This document shows, in pieces, positions 35,234 through 44,607 of a stretch of DNA of 64,000 nucleotides; positions within the stretch are counted from its first letter, which is position 1, and every line of letters starts with the position of its first letter. Source of the DNA: Reichenbachiella sp. Its GTDB lineage: Bacteria > Bacteroidota > Bacteroidia > Cytophagales > Cyclobacteriaceae. A program made the translations under genes and the position numbers. The stretch lies in assembly GCF_033344935.1 (NCBI RefSeq), contig NZ_JAWPMM010000001.1:3024001-3088000 (forward strand), written 5' to 3'. Under the pieces are notes generated by a model that saw only the letters and a program-made list of their open reading frames with translations, was not told the DNA's origin and did not search any database.

Positions 35234-37630
35234 TTAAGCCGGACTTAGTTGTCCTGAATTCACAGATGTAGTTTGGCCACCTGTTTTAGTTTTTGTGCTT
35301 TTGCCAATATTGAGCAGAAGTGCCGGTAGCAGTAAGAAATCCAGTGCTAAAGCGAATGTGATAATCAGTACAGTCACCTTAGCCATCCCACTATTCATCC
35401 CAAAGCTAGACTGCGCGAGAATCGCAAATCCAGCTACCAGAACTATGGTAGTCACCACTAATGCCTTACCTACTGTGTCAAAGGCAAATCGAACCGCCTC
35501 TTCTTTAGACTTATTCAACTCTCTGCGTGCACGCAAATACTTGGATAGAAAATGAACTGAATCATCTACTATTATTCCTAGCGTCATGCCAAACACAATA
35601 GAAATACCAACGTTGATGATGCCGTTCGTCACACCCCACACACCGAAACCAACTGCAACTGGTAGTAGATTCGGAATCAGACTGATCAACCCATGTCTGA
35701 AACTTCTTAGCACGAACATTAAGATCACGGATATCAAAATCAAGGCCGCAATACTTCCATTCATCATACTATCCACTTGTCTTTTCGTCAAATGCGAGAA
35801 CATAGTAGCCGTACTGGTAGCATCCGAATACATTTCACTAGGTGCATTAGCTCTCAACCAATTCTGGGCTTCCTGCCCCAAGGCAATAAATTCCTTCGAT
35901 GACAAGTTTGTGGTCGTAGCGATTAGCCTGGTTTCCGATTTGTCTACATTGATTTGATTGTTCAAATCCAAACCAAACGGTAGAGACATTTCATACAATA
36001 ATAAAAATTGTGCAGCCTCTTCCCTACTATCCGGCACCCTATAGTAGCTCAAACTATCTCCGTGCATACTTTTATTTATGCGACGAGCGATTTCTGAAAA
36101 AGCACTTACATGTACTACTTCGGGCTTGGCTTCTAGCCAGTATTCAAACTCTTCTAACTTTTTCAAGTAGGTAGGATCATTGATACCTCCTTCTTCGCCT
36201 GAGCCCAGCGAAAACTCCAAAGTATAAATACCCGTCAGGTTTTCAGATATAAAATCTGTATCCTGTCTGAACTGTACTTCTTGATCAAAGTACTTGATAA
36301 ACTCTTCGTTGAATTCATTTTTGGTAATCAAAAGCGTAATCAATAAAGAAGCCGCCACAGAACCCCAAAGCACTTTCTTGTCATTTCTAATTACAAACTC
36401 AGCCAATCGACCAAAGAATGAATTGATCTGGATATCAGATTCATCTGTCTTCTTCACTTTTACTCTAACGGGTAGAATGGCCATCAAGGCAGGCAAAGTG
36501 AAAATCGAATAGGTAAATGCTCCCAACATTCCGACGGAAGTAATATTTCCTAAATCATGAAAAGGAGGCGAATCGCTAAAATTCATTGATAAAAACCCTA
36601 TCACGGTAGTGAGACTGGTGATCATCACAGGTAAAAAGTTGACTCTGATACTTTCTACTAATGCATCATGTTTGCTCAGCCCTTTGCGCATACCCTGCAT
36701 AAAAGTGATGAGTAAATGGATACTATCCGCTACTGCTAAAGTCATGATAATAGTAGTCGCCGCCGAAGAAGGAGGCGTAAGCATGATGCCGAACCAACCG
36801 GCAAAACCCATCCCCGTCATAATAGACATGATGATGACCAACAAGGTGGCAAATGTTCCTGAAAGGGTTCGAGTAGTGATGAATATTGTGATGATCACTA
36901 TCAAAAACATCAACGGCACCAACGACTGCATGTCTCCATAAGCTGATTCTTGAAAAGCCCCAGAAAGCATGATCATTCCCGAAAGATATGTTTTCAGATT
37001 AGGGTTTTCCTGCTCGAATTTAGCTGTCAAATCACGCACATGAGCAATGATCTCTGAGCCCTCTTCCATATTCTTACCCGGCAGCTGAACGGTAATATTC
37101 ACAGCCGTGAGATTAGCGTCCTCATTGATTAATCGATCCTTTAACAAGATCTCATCTATGGCGATTTGTTTGACTGATTCGATTTCATCCGGTGCATATT
37201 CGACGGAATTCTGAATCAAATCATCGACATACAAATCATCGGCTACTGCCTTGGTATGTTGGAAATTGGTAATGGCATCTACCCTTGTTGAATATGGAGT
37301 TTGCCACGAATCTGCAGTTAGTTTTTCTACGGCAGCTAATGTTTCCTTTGTAAAAATCTTCCCATCCTTGGGCTCTATGACTATGAAAACATTGTCATCT
37401 TTAGTGTACTTATTCTGTAGCGCATCAAACGCCAACATCTGAGGATTATCATCACTAAAGAACACATGATAATCACTATTGAAGCCTACGTTTCGGCCTC
37501 CACTTCCAATTATAGCAGTGAGCGTCAAACTCCCTACTAGTACTAACCACCTCCACTTAATTACCCATTTAGCGAAGCTGATCACTTTCTTTTGTCCCTT
37601 TTCCTGGAACTCATTGATTGCTTTTGTCAT
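35234..37630 (-). CDS. RND/MMPL-family exporter
   Basis: The 798-residue integral membrane protein has the duplicated RND plan: a first helix (WVIKWRWLVLVGSLTLTAIIGSG), a periplasmic loop (about 50-215), helices 2-6 with a sterol-sensing-like core (AATTIIMTLAVADSIHLLITFMQGMRKG). The pattern repeats, with a second loop and helices 8-12 (NVGISIVFGMTLGIIVDDSVHFLSKYLRARREL). It belongs to the MMPL group, whose members move lipids, hopanoids or other hydrophobic compounds. Operon order (marR, this gene, LolA-like, barrel) suggests transport of a hydrophobic cargo to the outer membrane. The cargo is unknown. Confidence 0.9.
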   Translation of the reverse strand: MTKAINEFQEKGQKKVISFAKWVIKWRWLVLVGSLTLTAIIGSGGRNVGFNSDYHVFFSDDNPQMLAFDALQNKYTKDDNVFIVIEPKDGKIFTKETLAAVEKLTADSWQTPYSTRVDAITNFQHTKAVADDLYVDDLIQNSVEYAPDEIESVKQIAIDEILLKDRLINEDANLTAVNITVQLPGKNMEEGSEIIAHVRDLTAKFEQENPNLKTYLSGMIMLSGAFQESAYGDMQSLVPLMFLIVIITIFITTRTLSGTFATLLVIIMSIMTGMGFAGWFGIMLTPPSSAATTIIMTLAVADSIHLLITFMQGMRKGLSKHDALVESIRVNFLPVMITSLTTVIGFLSMNFSDSPPFHDLGNITSVGMLGAFTYSIFTLPALMAILPVRVKVKKTDESDIQINSFFGRLAEFVIRNDKKVLWGSVAASLLITLLITKNEFNEEFIKYFDQEVQFRQDTDFISENLTGIYTLEFSLGSGEEGGINDPTYLKKLEEFEYWLEAKPEVVHVSAFSEIARRINKSMHGDSLSYYRVPDSREEAAQFLLLYEMSLPFGLDLNNQINVDKSETRLIATTTNLSSKEFIALGQEAQNWLRANAPSEMYSDATSTATMFSHLTKRQVDSMMNGSIAALILISVILMFVLRSFRHGLISLIPNLLPVAVGFGVWGVTNGIINVGISIVFGMTLGIIVDDSVHFLSKYLRARRELNKSKEEAVRFAFDTVGKALVVTTIVLVAGFAILAQSSFGMNSGMAKVTVLIITFALALDFLLLPALLLNIGKSTKTKTGGQTTSVNSGQLSPA

Positions 37631-37731
37631 TAGTATCTGGTTATTGAATGAGCGGACGCTCTAAACCTATCGTATAGATCGCCCTGGTTGGGTGACTATT
37701 ACGACAACCAAATACTATGGTTTCAATATAT

Positions 37732-37744
37732 TACGAATTTCGTA
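37732..37744. promoter_or_regulatory. Palindrome TACGAA-T-TTCGTA upstream of the RND gene, candidate MarR operator
   Basis: A 6+1+6 perfect palindrome lies in the 133-nt gap between the end of marR (37764) and the start of the exporter (37630). MarR regulators bind short palindromes near the promoters they control, usually somewhat longer than this, so the assignment is a guess supported by position. Confidence 0.4.
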
Positions 37745-37763
37745 TTATCTCTCCGTGGAAATA

Positions 37764-38225
37764 TTATTTTGCAGTGGGTACGTAGTTGACCAAATTCTCT
37801 GAAATACGCTCTAGCAAATGAATCAATTCTCCTTGCTCCTTTTCAGATAGACCACCCAACATCGCTCCGCCCATGTGGTGTAAAGTACTTTGTAGCAGGT
37901 TAAAAGAGTCTTGACCAAACTTACTTAAACCAATCTTTATCGTACGCCTGTCTTCTTTTGAATGATAGCGCTTTAGATACCCTTTTTCCACCAACTTATC
38001 AATCACTCCGGTGGTTGTGCTCACAGGGATTCCTAAGTAACCGGCAATATCACGCATGATAACATCATGATTTTTTCCTACAAAGGTCAAAACTGAAAAA
38101 TCACGCTTACTGATATCCTTGGATAGTTCTATACAGGTATTATCAGCCTCTTGCATTTTCATCAATAGGACTTCCAAGCATTGTGTAAACTTACAAATCT
38201 TGTCATCTAATAATCCTTCCTTCAT
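37764..38225 (-). CDS. MarR-family transcriptional regulator
   Basis: The 153-residue protein has the winged-helix plan of MarR: ISKRDFSVLTFVGKNHDVIMRDIAGYLGIPVSTTTGVIDKLVEKGYLKRYHSKEDRRTIKIGLSKFG, in which the wing carries the DRR motif, followed by a C-terminal dimerisation helix pair. MarR proteins usually repress neighbouring transport genes until a small ligand binds. Here it is the first gene before the RND exporter cluster on the same strand, so it probably controls it. Three cysteines in the N-terminal third (Cys11, Cys16 and Cys30) could allow redox sensing, but this is speculative. Confidence 0.92.
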   Translation of the reverse strand: MKEGLLDDKICKFTQCLEVLLMKMQEADNTCIELSKDISKRDFSVLTFVGKNHDVIMRDIAGYLGIPVSTTTGVIDKLVEKGYLKRYHSKEDRRTIKIGLSKFGQDSFNLLQSTLHHMGGAMLGGLSEKEQGELIHLLERISENLVNYVPTAK

Positions 38226-38264
38226 AGCGCTCTCAGTACTCTTTTGAATTGAACATATAATTTA

Positions 38265-38294
38265 CAAAGATAATTGAATTCCCCCGTCACGAAA
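38265..38294 (-). promoter_or_regulatory. Candidate promoter for marR
   Basis: On the minus strand TATCTTTG (38272 down to 38265) is an exact -7 match, with TTTC 18 nt upstream (38294-38291) as an approximate -33 box. Initiation near 38258 gives a leader of about 33 nt. Confidence 0.5.
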
Positions 38295-38452
38295 ATCAAC
38301 TACTCTACATCATGTATTGTCAACCTACTCTAACCACAACAAATTTGGACTAATAATTCAACTCAAAATATTGATACAATTGTACTTTCACGATGTCTAA
38401 AAGCAATATTCAGCTATTTTATGTCTTGAATTGTACTTTTTCTACATTTTCT

Positions 38453-38483
38453 TTTGTTTATTTAATATGAATATTTATATTTG
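38453..38483 (+). promoter_or_regulatory. Consensus Bacteroidota promoter for the 52-aa gene
   Basis: TTTG (38453-38456), 19 nt, then TATATTTG (38476-38483): both boxes and the spacing are exact. Initiation near 38490 gives a leader of about 37 nt before the ATG at 38527. Confidence 0.75.
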
Positions 38484-38526
38484 AATTATAATAATTCACA
38501 GTTATCATTATTTAAACCAATTACCC

Positions 38527-38685
38527 ATGTTACAGGCACTATTCTCTCGAACTAAAGACACCAGCCAATCACTCAAGTTAAAATTCAACAAAAACGAAAA
38601 ATCGTGGGTTGTTTTAAAGGGTCACAGCATCATGTTCATTGGTGGCGAAGATCAGTGCAAGACCTACATCAACAATTTTTCCTAA
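38527..38685 (+). CDS. Small protein of unknown function (52 aa) with its own promoter and terminator
   Basis: The frame runs from ATG (38527) to TAA (38683-38685). The product is hydrophilic and slightly basic, with no signal peptide or membrane helix: an N-terminal LFSRTKDTSQSLKLKFNKNE, then strand-like KSWVVLKGHSIMFIGG and a tail with one cysteine (EDQCKTYINNFS). I recognise no family. It is not just a chance frame: a consensus promoter precedes it and a good terminator follows 13 nt after the stop, so it is an independent transcript of about 220 nt. The gene stands divergent from marR, with no other gene on this strand. Confidence 0.7.
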   Translation: MLQALFSRTKDTSQSLKLKFNKNEKSWVVLKGHSIMFIGGEDQCKTYINNFS

Positions 38686-38698
38686 CAAAGACATTAAA

Positions 38699-38724
38699 AA
38701 AGGGATCCTAAGATCCCTTTAATT
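38699..38724 (+). terminator. Rho-independent terminator of the 52-aa gene
   Basis: AAAGGGATC (38699-38707) pairs perfectly with GATCCCTTT (38712-38720) around a 4-nt loop; TTT and AAT follow. Confidence 0.75.
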
Positions 38725-38809
38725 ATTATTTGCTTCAAATGGTCTATTTTGAGTTAATTCAACTTAGAATAGACTTCCCCTGCTCCACCTAATCAGCTTT
38801 AGAGAGAAG

Positions 38810-38836
38810 ACACATTTCAATGAATGTGTTTTTTTA
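38810..38836. terminator. Second hairpin with T run, near the 3' end of ppc
   Basis: ACACATT (38810-38816) pairs with AATGTGT (38823-38829) and seven T follow on the plus strand. It faces the 3' end of ppc (38847), so it may serve both as a back-up stop for plus transcription and as the ppc end. Confidence 0.55.
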
Positions 38837-38846
38837 TGCCTTTAAA

Positions 38847-41612
38847 TTAGCCAGTATTCCTCATGGCACTGGCAATTGCATTGATTGTCAACATCAATTC
38901 TCTCTGCATAGCACTTACATCCTTACCATTTGCTTTATCCTTTCTCCATTGCTTGAGTAAATCAATTTGCTTGTCATGCAAATGAGCCATCAACGGGGAT
39001 CTTAAATGATTTGAGAAATAATGATTTACTCTTCTTACCTGAATTTCCTCGCCCAATAGATCCAATAACAACTCACGAGTCAATTGTAATTCAGAAAGAA
39101 ACATTTCTGAAAACTCCTTTTTCACTTTATCATCTTCCACCAACTCCGCATAGGCCTCAATGACACTTTCGTCTGTTGCCGCCAAACTTGTATCGACGTT
39201 AGTAAGGACATATCTTATAAATGAATCCTTCTTAGTAGCCTCTTTGAATTTTTTGTAATCTTCAGGATTTGAATTCTTTAGGTTATTCAACGAAGTACCT
39301 ACTCCATACCAGCTAGTCATATGAAACCTGGACTGGCTCCAAGAGAACACCCAGGGAATCGCTCTAAGATCATCTAAAGAATTTGCCCCAGTACGCTTTG
39401 CTGGCCTCGATCCTATCTTACTAGTTTCTATGGCATCAATAGGTGTCGCTTGTCTAAAGAACTGAATAAACCCATCATGATGAGTAAGCGCCTCATAATG
39501 CGCTTTACTTTGTTTCGCTAAATGATCCAATACTTCCGCCAATGGATGGTATTTTCTTTCACTCTTTTCATCCATTATTGTTTTGGACAATGAGTTGGCT
39601 ACCAAAAGCTCAAGGTTATATTCAGCGTTGACTTTATTTTCGTACTTCTGAGCAATAGTTTCTCCTTGCTCTGTCAATCTCACATTGCCCTGAATGGCTT
39701 GATATGGCAGCGCTTTTATGAAGTAATGTGTAGGACCAGAACCTCTACTGATTGAGCCTCCTTTGCCATGAAAGAAGGTGATTTTAACACCATTATTTTC
39801 TCCTATCTCGCTCAATTTAAATTGAGCCTTATATAGGTTCCACTGGCTGGCGATGATTCCTCCATCTTTATTACTATCGCTATAACCCACCATTACTTGC
39901 TGGCGCAGGTTTCTATAGTTTCTAACCTTTCTGAAATGCTCCAAACTTCTTTTGGTAAAACCGTGATTTAAGAAGCCTTCCAAGATCACCGGACCATTTT
40001 CTAAATCTTCTATCGTTTCTAGCAATGGAACCACAGGGATTTCGCAAACTAGGCCTTCTTCGATTTGCTTGGTCAAGCCAGCTTCTCTTGCCAGTAGATA
40101 AACCGCCAACAAATCAGAAAGTGAACGTGTCATACTGACAATGAATGATCCAATACCTTCTCCTCCATACTTAGAAACGTGTGCCTCGACTACTCGATAG
40201 CAAGACAATACAGCTTGTGCATTTTCTCCCAATTCAGCACTCTGATGAGTGAATGGTCTATTTGACTTTAATTCATTATTTAGAAAGTCCAGTCTTTTTT
40301 CTTCACTCCATTCTGAGAAATTCGTTTCTTCGAACTGTGCGGCTTCGAGCAATTGCTCAATAGCTTTATCATGGAATGCACTATTTTGACGTATATCTAG
40401 TTTGGCCAAATGAAAGCCAAAAGTTTGTACGTTTCGAATCGTGATATTTACGTCGTCGTAGGCAATTGACTTAGCTCCATAACTCAACAAGCTCTTTTTG
40501 AGTAAATCAAGATCTTCAAGCATCTGGTATGCAAATCTATAGCTACCTGCATGCTCTGAAAGTTGGGTAGCATGGCCACGCTGCGTATCTACTGGCAGTT
40601 TAGCTAAAATCAAATTAGAAAACTGTCGGAATGCTTCTCCTTTGTTTCGTTCTAATGCCTCTTGCCCAATTTCTCCCAATTCAGCCACCATCTCTTCAAT
40701 TCGTGAATTGAGTTTAGGATCGCATTCATTCAACTCACAAGCAAAGCTTAATTGTTTCACAAGGGCAATTAACTTTCTTCTGATTACCACAAATGCATTC
40801 AATCGCAGCGTTTCTAAAGTCTCTGCTGTCACCGAATCTGTTACCAATGGATGACCGTCACGATCACCGCCCACCCAGTTGCCAAAACTAATTTTCGGGA
40901 AACTGTGATGATCTAGTAAATTTTGTTTTGAAAGTCCACACGCCTTCCAAGCCTGAATCAATCGCCTATCCAATACTGGAATCACTTCAGGGAATACATT
41001 TACTAAATAATGGATGATATTTCTAAGCTCAGAACTAAGATCAGGTTTCTCCATGTAGATCTCACCGGTCTTCCATAGCCTATAAAGGGTCAACTTGATA
41101 TTATGACGAATATTCATCAGTTCTTTTTTAGAAAACATTTTGTTTTCTAAACTGACGAGTAACAAATACAAATCTCTATGATGATCGAGAACAGTCGCTC
41201 GTTTGGCCTCAGTAGGGTGCGCAGTGAGCACAGGCTCAATTTGCATTTGAGGCATTTTGTCCAGAATAACCTCTTCGGTTACTCCTTCATCCAATAAATT
41301 TTTGATGTTGTTAGCAAACAATCCACTTACCGAGGTGAAATCCTTTTCATTTTCCACCGCACGGCGATGCTGTACTGCACCATTGACCTCAGCCATGTTC
41401 ACCAGCTGAAAAACAAGCGAGTACATTTGTATGTGCTTGTCAGACATCTGAGCACCCTTTTCAAAAGGATACTTGTTAATAAATGGAATTTCATTAGCAA
41501 TGGCTTCTTCACCATTATCTATTAAAACCTCTTTCAAACACTCTAGTAAAAACTCAAAATCCTCGTATGGTTTTCCAAGTCTTTCCTTTACCTCTGCTAA
41601 TATTGAATTCAT
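38847..41612 (-). CDS. ppc: Phosphoenolpyruvate carboxylase
   Basis: Starting from the ATG at 41612 (a TTG two codons earlier is less likely), the 921-residue enzyme has the PEPC landmarks: VLTAHPTEAKRATVLDH with the catalytic histidine, NWVGGDRDGHPLVT, VGYSDSNKDGGIIASQW, FFHGKGGSISRGSGPTHY, RPAKR and an RNTG C-terminus. It makes oxaloacetate from PEP and bicarbonate, replenishing the citric acid cycle. The gene is monocistronic, facing the small protein gene at its 3' end and a lone receiver protein at its 5' end (238-nt gap with no other gene seen). Confidence 0.96.
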   Translation of the reverse strand: MNSILAEVKERLGKPYEDFEFLLECLKEVLIDNGEEAIANEIPFINKYPFEKGAQMSDKHIQMYSLVFQLVNMAEVNGAVQHRRAVENEKDFTSVSGLFANNIKNLLDEGVTEEVILDKMPQMQIEPVLTAHPTEAKRATVLDHHRDLYLLLVSLENKMFSKKELMNIRHNIKLTLYRLWKTGEIYMEKPDLSSELRNIIHYLVNVFPEVIPVLDRRLIQAWKACGLSKQNLLDHHSFPKISFGNWVGGDRDGHPLVTDSVTAETLETLRLNAFVVIRRKLIALVKQLSFACELNECDPKLNSRIEEMVAELGEIGQEALERNKGEAFRQFSNLILAKLPVDTQRGHATQLSEHAGSYRFAYQMLEDLDLLKKSLLSYGAKSIAYDDVNITIRNVQTFGFHLAKLDIRQNSAFHDKAIEQLLEAAQFEETNFSEWSEEKRLDFLNNELKSNRPFTHQSAELGENAQAVLSCYRVVEAHVSKYGGEGIGSFIVSMTRSLSDLLAVYLLAREAGLTKQIEEGLVCEIPVVPLLETIEDLENGPVILEGFLNHGFTKRSLEHFRKVRNYRNLRQQVMVGYSDSNKDGGIIASQWNLYKAQFKLSEIGENNGVKITFFHGKGGSISRGSGPTHYFIKALPYQAIQGNVRLTEQGETIAQKYENKVNAEYNLELLVANSLSKTIMDEKSERKYHPLAEVLDHLAKQSKAHYEALTHHDGFIQFFRQATPIDAIETSKIGSRPAKRTGANSLDDLRAIPWVFSWSQSRFHMTSWYGVGTSLNNLKNSNPEDYKKFKEATKKDSFIRYVLTNVDTSLAATDESVIEAYAELVEDDKVKKEFSEMFLSELQLTRELLLDLLGEEIQVRRVNHYFSNHLRSPLMAHLHDKQIDLLKQWRKDKANGKDVSAMQRELMLTINAIASAMRNTG

Positions 41613-41856
41613 CCCCAATTAAATTATGAATATTTTATAAAATTGGGCTTATTGTTGTTAAATGTTACTGCAATTTAGAGAAATATTGCAAGGACTCATA
41701 AAATAATTTAGAATTGTTAAACAATAAACATATCAAGATTGCATTGAAAATATTCTAGATGAAGAACTAATTTGTGAAAGTAAATTTCGATTACTTAAAT
41801 AAATTGGTTAAGATTGAACTGCATTTTTAATTAACACTACACCACCACTACTATTC

Positions 41857-42216
41857 ATGGAAAAATATAGATGCGTTGCAATTGATGATGACTTGGTTTA
41901 TCTCGAAATTTTCAAAAAATTGGCTGAAAAAGTAGATTGTATAGACTTGGTGGGCACCTTCAGTAGTGCAATAGATGGAGCCGTAGGCGTATCCAAACTG
42001 AAACCGCAAGTATTATTTTTGGATATCGAAATGCCGTACCTTGATGGTTACGAAACAATTTCAACATTAGAAGAGAAACCAAAAATTGTCATCGTTTCTT
42101 CTCATCTTGAATATGAGACTGATGAGCTCAAAATCGACGTAAAAAAATACGTTAGAAAGCCATTCGAAGGACCAGAACAACTAGAAGAAATTGTAAAAGA
42201 AGTGATGGAAGCATAA
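41857..42216 (+). CDS. Stand-alone receiver-domain protein
   Basis: The 119-residue protein is a single receiver domain: DDD acidic triad at 10-12, phospho-acceptor Asp56 (LFLDIEMPYLDGYE), the Ser/Thr switch region IVIVSSH and the KPFEGPEQL lysine. Nothing follows that could bind DNA. The DIEMP signature and the segment after it resemble the receivers of LytTR regulators, so it may be a receiver that lost its output domain or works as a phospho-relay or sink. No kinase gene is adjacent. It ends in a hairpin that contains its stop codon. Confidence 0.88.
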   Translation: MEKYRCVAIDDDLVYLEIFKKLAEKVDCIDLVGTFSSAIDGAVGVSKLKPQVLFLDIEMPYLDGYETISTLEEKPKIVIVSSHLEYETDELKIDVKKYVRKPFEGPEQLEEIVKEVMEA

Positions 42217-42225
42217 TCCATCACT
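42201..42225. terminator. Hairpin across the stop codon of the receiver gene
   Basis: AGTGATGGA (42201-42209) and TCCATCACT (42217-42225) form a perfect 9-bp stem; the TAA stop lies in the 7-nt loop. No U run is present. It lies between convergent genes (the glycosidase gene ends at 42234). Confidence 0.55.
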
Positions 42226-42233
42226 CCTCATCA

Positions 42234-44486
42234 TCATCTAACCCAAAAATCCTTTTTCATAGTATTTTGAGCATTCGCTCCAACAAATACTGAGAACTGC
42301 CCTGACTCAAGAACAAACTCATTTTCAGTATTGTAAAATTTCAAATCTGACGAACTGAGCGTCAGCTCTAATGTTTTGGTTTCTTTTGGATTCAATACAA
42401 CCCTTTGAAACTTTTTCAACTCCTTCACTGGCCTAGTGATAGTTCCGACATGATCACGAATATAAAGTTGCACTGTTTCTACACCAGGTAAGACACCTGT
42501 GTTGGTCAATTCAAAGCTCACTTTCAATTCACCATTTGAGTTCAAGCTATCCTCAGAAACCTTGAGGTTGTCATACTCAAAACTGGTATAAGACAAACCG
42601 TAGCCGAATGGATATTGCGGTCTAAACCCGTCGTCTAAATAGTGTGAGTTGTTACCTAAAGAACTCTGCCAAGCTCCGATAGGAATATCATCAATCCCAA
42701 CAAAAGATTCTTCACGAGCCGGTCGACCAGTGTTTTTATAGTTATAGTAGATAGGCACCTGGCCTACCGACTTTGGCCAGGTTACCGGAAGCCTTCCTGA
42801 AGGATTATAATCACCCAGCAATACATCTACAATGGCAGGCCCTCCCATCGTTCCGGGGTGCCATGCCATCAAAACGGCATCTACATCATCCAGAATATTT
42901 TCTAATACGATTGGTCTACCTGCTTGAATGATCAGAACAATTGGCTTTTTTGTCTTTTTCCTTATTTCCTTGATCAACTCCTCTTGAGCACCTGGCAAAT
43001 TGATGTGTGCGCGACTGTGAGCCTCTCCTGAAAGAATGGCTTCTTCCCCTGCAAAAAACAAAACGATATCACTTTGTTTGGCAGCGTTTACGGCACTTGA
43101 AAATTGAGCAGTCGAGCGATCTCTACTATAGTCCAATCCTGCGGCAACCTTCACTCTATTAGCGGTCAATTTTTCTTTCAAGGATGTCAAAGGTGTCACG
43201 GAATCATCCTGATCCCCATCAAATATCCATGTACCTAGCTGATCTAAGGGCGCGTTCGCTAAAGGGCCAATCACAGCTACTTTTTGCGAAGTCTTTAAAG
43301 GTAAAATGTCCTCCTCGTTTTTCAGCATCACTATACTCTGCAATGCCGCATCTTTAGCTTTTTTCAGATGGTCTTCGGATAAAACTACTTCTTCATTATC
43401 TATTCGATAAGGCTGTTCGAACAATCCCATTCTAAATTTCACTCTCAAAATGGCTCGCACCATTCGATCTAATTGATTCACATCCAGTTTGCCTTCATCA
43501 ATGAGTTCATGAAGGTGATTATCATAAGATTGGCTGGTCATTTCCATATCTACGCCAGCACGTGCTGCTTTGTATGCTGCATCCTTTTCGTCAGCACAAT
43601 AACCATGAGCAATCATTTCTGTTACCGAATTCCAGTCACTCACAACAAACCCATCAAATGTCCATTCCTTCCTTAAAACCTGATCCAATAAAAATTGATT
43701 TCCAGAAACCGGCACGCCATTCAATTCATTGAACCCAGACATGAAGGTTTGAACTCCAGCGTCTATTGCTTTTTTGAATGGGGGCAAATACACATTACGA
43801 AGTAAAGGCTCATGAATAATGGCGGTATTGTAATCCCTTCCTCCTTCTGCTGCACCATATCCTACAAAGTGTTTGGCGCATGCCACCATGCTTGAAGGGT
43901 CAGTCAAATCATCTCCCTGAAACCCTTTGACATAGGCAGCTGATAATTCAGAAGCCAAAAAAGGGTCTTCTCCAGGGGACTCAGCAATTCTCCCCCATCG
44001 AGGATCTCGAGAGATATCCAACATCGGAGCAAAAGTCCATCGTACGCCATAAGTACTTGCCTCTACAGCCGCCACTCTCGCACCCGCTTCTACCAATTCC
44101 GGATTCCAGGTAGCCGCCTGCCCCAATGGAATAGGGAAAATGGTTTTAAATCCGTGAATCACATCTCTCGCGAAAATGAGCGGAATGCCATTTGGACTTT
44201 CTTCCACGGCTATTCTTTGAAGTTCATCTACGAAATCTTTATTCATCACATTGATCAATGACCCAACTCTCCCTTCTCTGACTGCCGTTTTCAGCTCTTC
44301 AGATAAAGCACCTTTTATTCGGCTTGAGGTACCTCGTTGTGCGGTTTGCCCTATCTTTTCAGTTAGTGACATTTTCGACATGATCGAATCTATTTTTTGC
44401 TCTAGTGGATCTTGAGACACTTGCTGACTTGATTCACAGCCAAACAAAGAAACCGTAATAATGAATAGTGGAATGATTCTCCTCAT
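42234..44486 (-). CDS. bglX: Beta-glucosidase BglX-type, glycoside hydrolase family 3 lipoprotein
   Basis: From the ATG at 44486 (a TTG 9 nt upstream is less likely), the 750-residue protein begins with a lipoprotein signal (MRRIIPLFIITVSLFGC). It has the GH3 N-domain (DVIHGFKTIFPIPLGQAATWNPELVE, WTFAPMLDISRDPRWGRIAESPGEDP, KHFVGYGAAEGGRDYN), the nucleophile aspartate in GFVVSDWNSV, the alpha/beta sandwich (LPLKTSQKVAVIGPLA), and a C-terminal fibronectin-like domain (VQLYIRDHVGTITRPVKELKKFQRV). It releases glucose from beta-glucosides or short beta-glucans at the cell envelope. It is monocistronic, with a gap of about 120 nt to the next gene upstream. Confidence 0.93.
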   Translation of the reverse strand: MRRIIPLFIITVSLFGCESSQQVSQDPLEQKIDSIMSKMSLTEKIGQTAQRGTSSRIKGALSEELKTAVREGRVGSLINVMNKDFVDELQRIAVEESPNGIPLIFARDVIHGFKTIFPIPLGQAATWNPELVEAGARVAAVEASTYGVRWTFAPMLDISRDPRWGRIAESPGEDPFLASELSAAYVKGFQGDDLTDPSSMVACAKHFVGYGAAEGGRDYNTAIIHEPLLRNVYLPPFKKAIDAGVQTFMSGFNELNGVPVSGNQFLLDQVLRKEWTFDGFVVSDWNSVTEMIAHGYCADEKDAAYKAARAGVDMEMTSQSYDNHLHELIDEGKLDVNQLDRMVRAILRVKFRMGLFEQPYRIDNEEVVLSEDHLKKAKDAALQSIVMLKNEEDILPLKTSQKVAVIGPLANAPLDQLGTWIFDGDQDDSVTPLTSLKEKLTANRVKVAAGLDYSRDRSTAQFSSAVNAAKQSDIVLFFAGEEAILSGEAHSRAHINLPGAQEELIKEIRKKTKKPIVLIIQAGRPIVLENILDDVDAVLMAWHPGTMGGPAIVDVLLGDYNPSGRLPVTWPKSVGQVPIYYNYKNTGRPAREESFVGIDDIPIGAWQSSLGNNSHYLDDGFRPQYPFGYGLSYTSFEYDNLKVSEDSLNSNGELKVSFELTNTGVLPGVETVQLYIRDHVGTITRPVKELKKFQRVVLNPKETKTLELTLSSSDLKFYNTENEFVLESGQFSVFVGANAQNTMKKDFWVR

Positions 44487-44551
44487 AGTTTTCAATTTTC
44501 ATCAAAATTCCAACAATTAACTGCTAACCTACCATGAGATTTATAACATAA

Positions 44552-44583
44552 AAAGGGGGTAATTCTTTAGAACTACCCCCTTT
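44552..44583 (-). terminator. Rho-independent terminator of the DUF2807 gene
   Basis: AAAGGGGGTA and TACCCCCTTT form a 10-bp stem with an extended inner helix, and TTTTTATG follows on the minus strand. It ends transcription of the gene at 44608-45297 before the glycosidase gene begins. Confidence 0.85.
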
Positions 44584-44607
44584 CTTTTATTTAGCGAAAA
44601 ACTGTAT

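Noticed and set aside
35295-37664. Several plus-strand frames inside the RND exporter gene
   Set aside because: They are shadows of a well-supported 798-codon gene on the minus strand.
38725-38809. Possible small RNA between the two plus-strand hairpins
   Set aside because: No promoter is visible inside the stretch, and the second hairpin is better explained as the end of ppc or a back-up stop.
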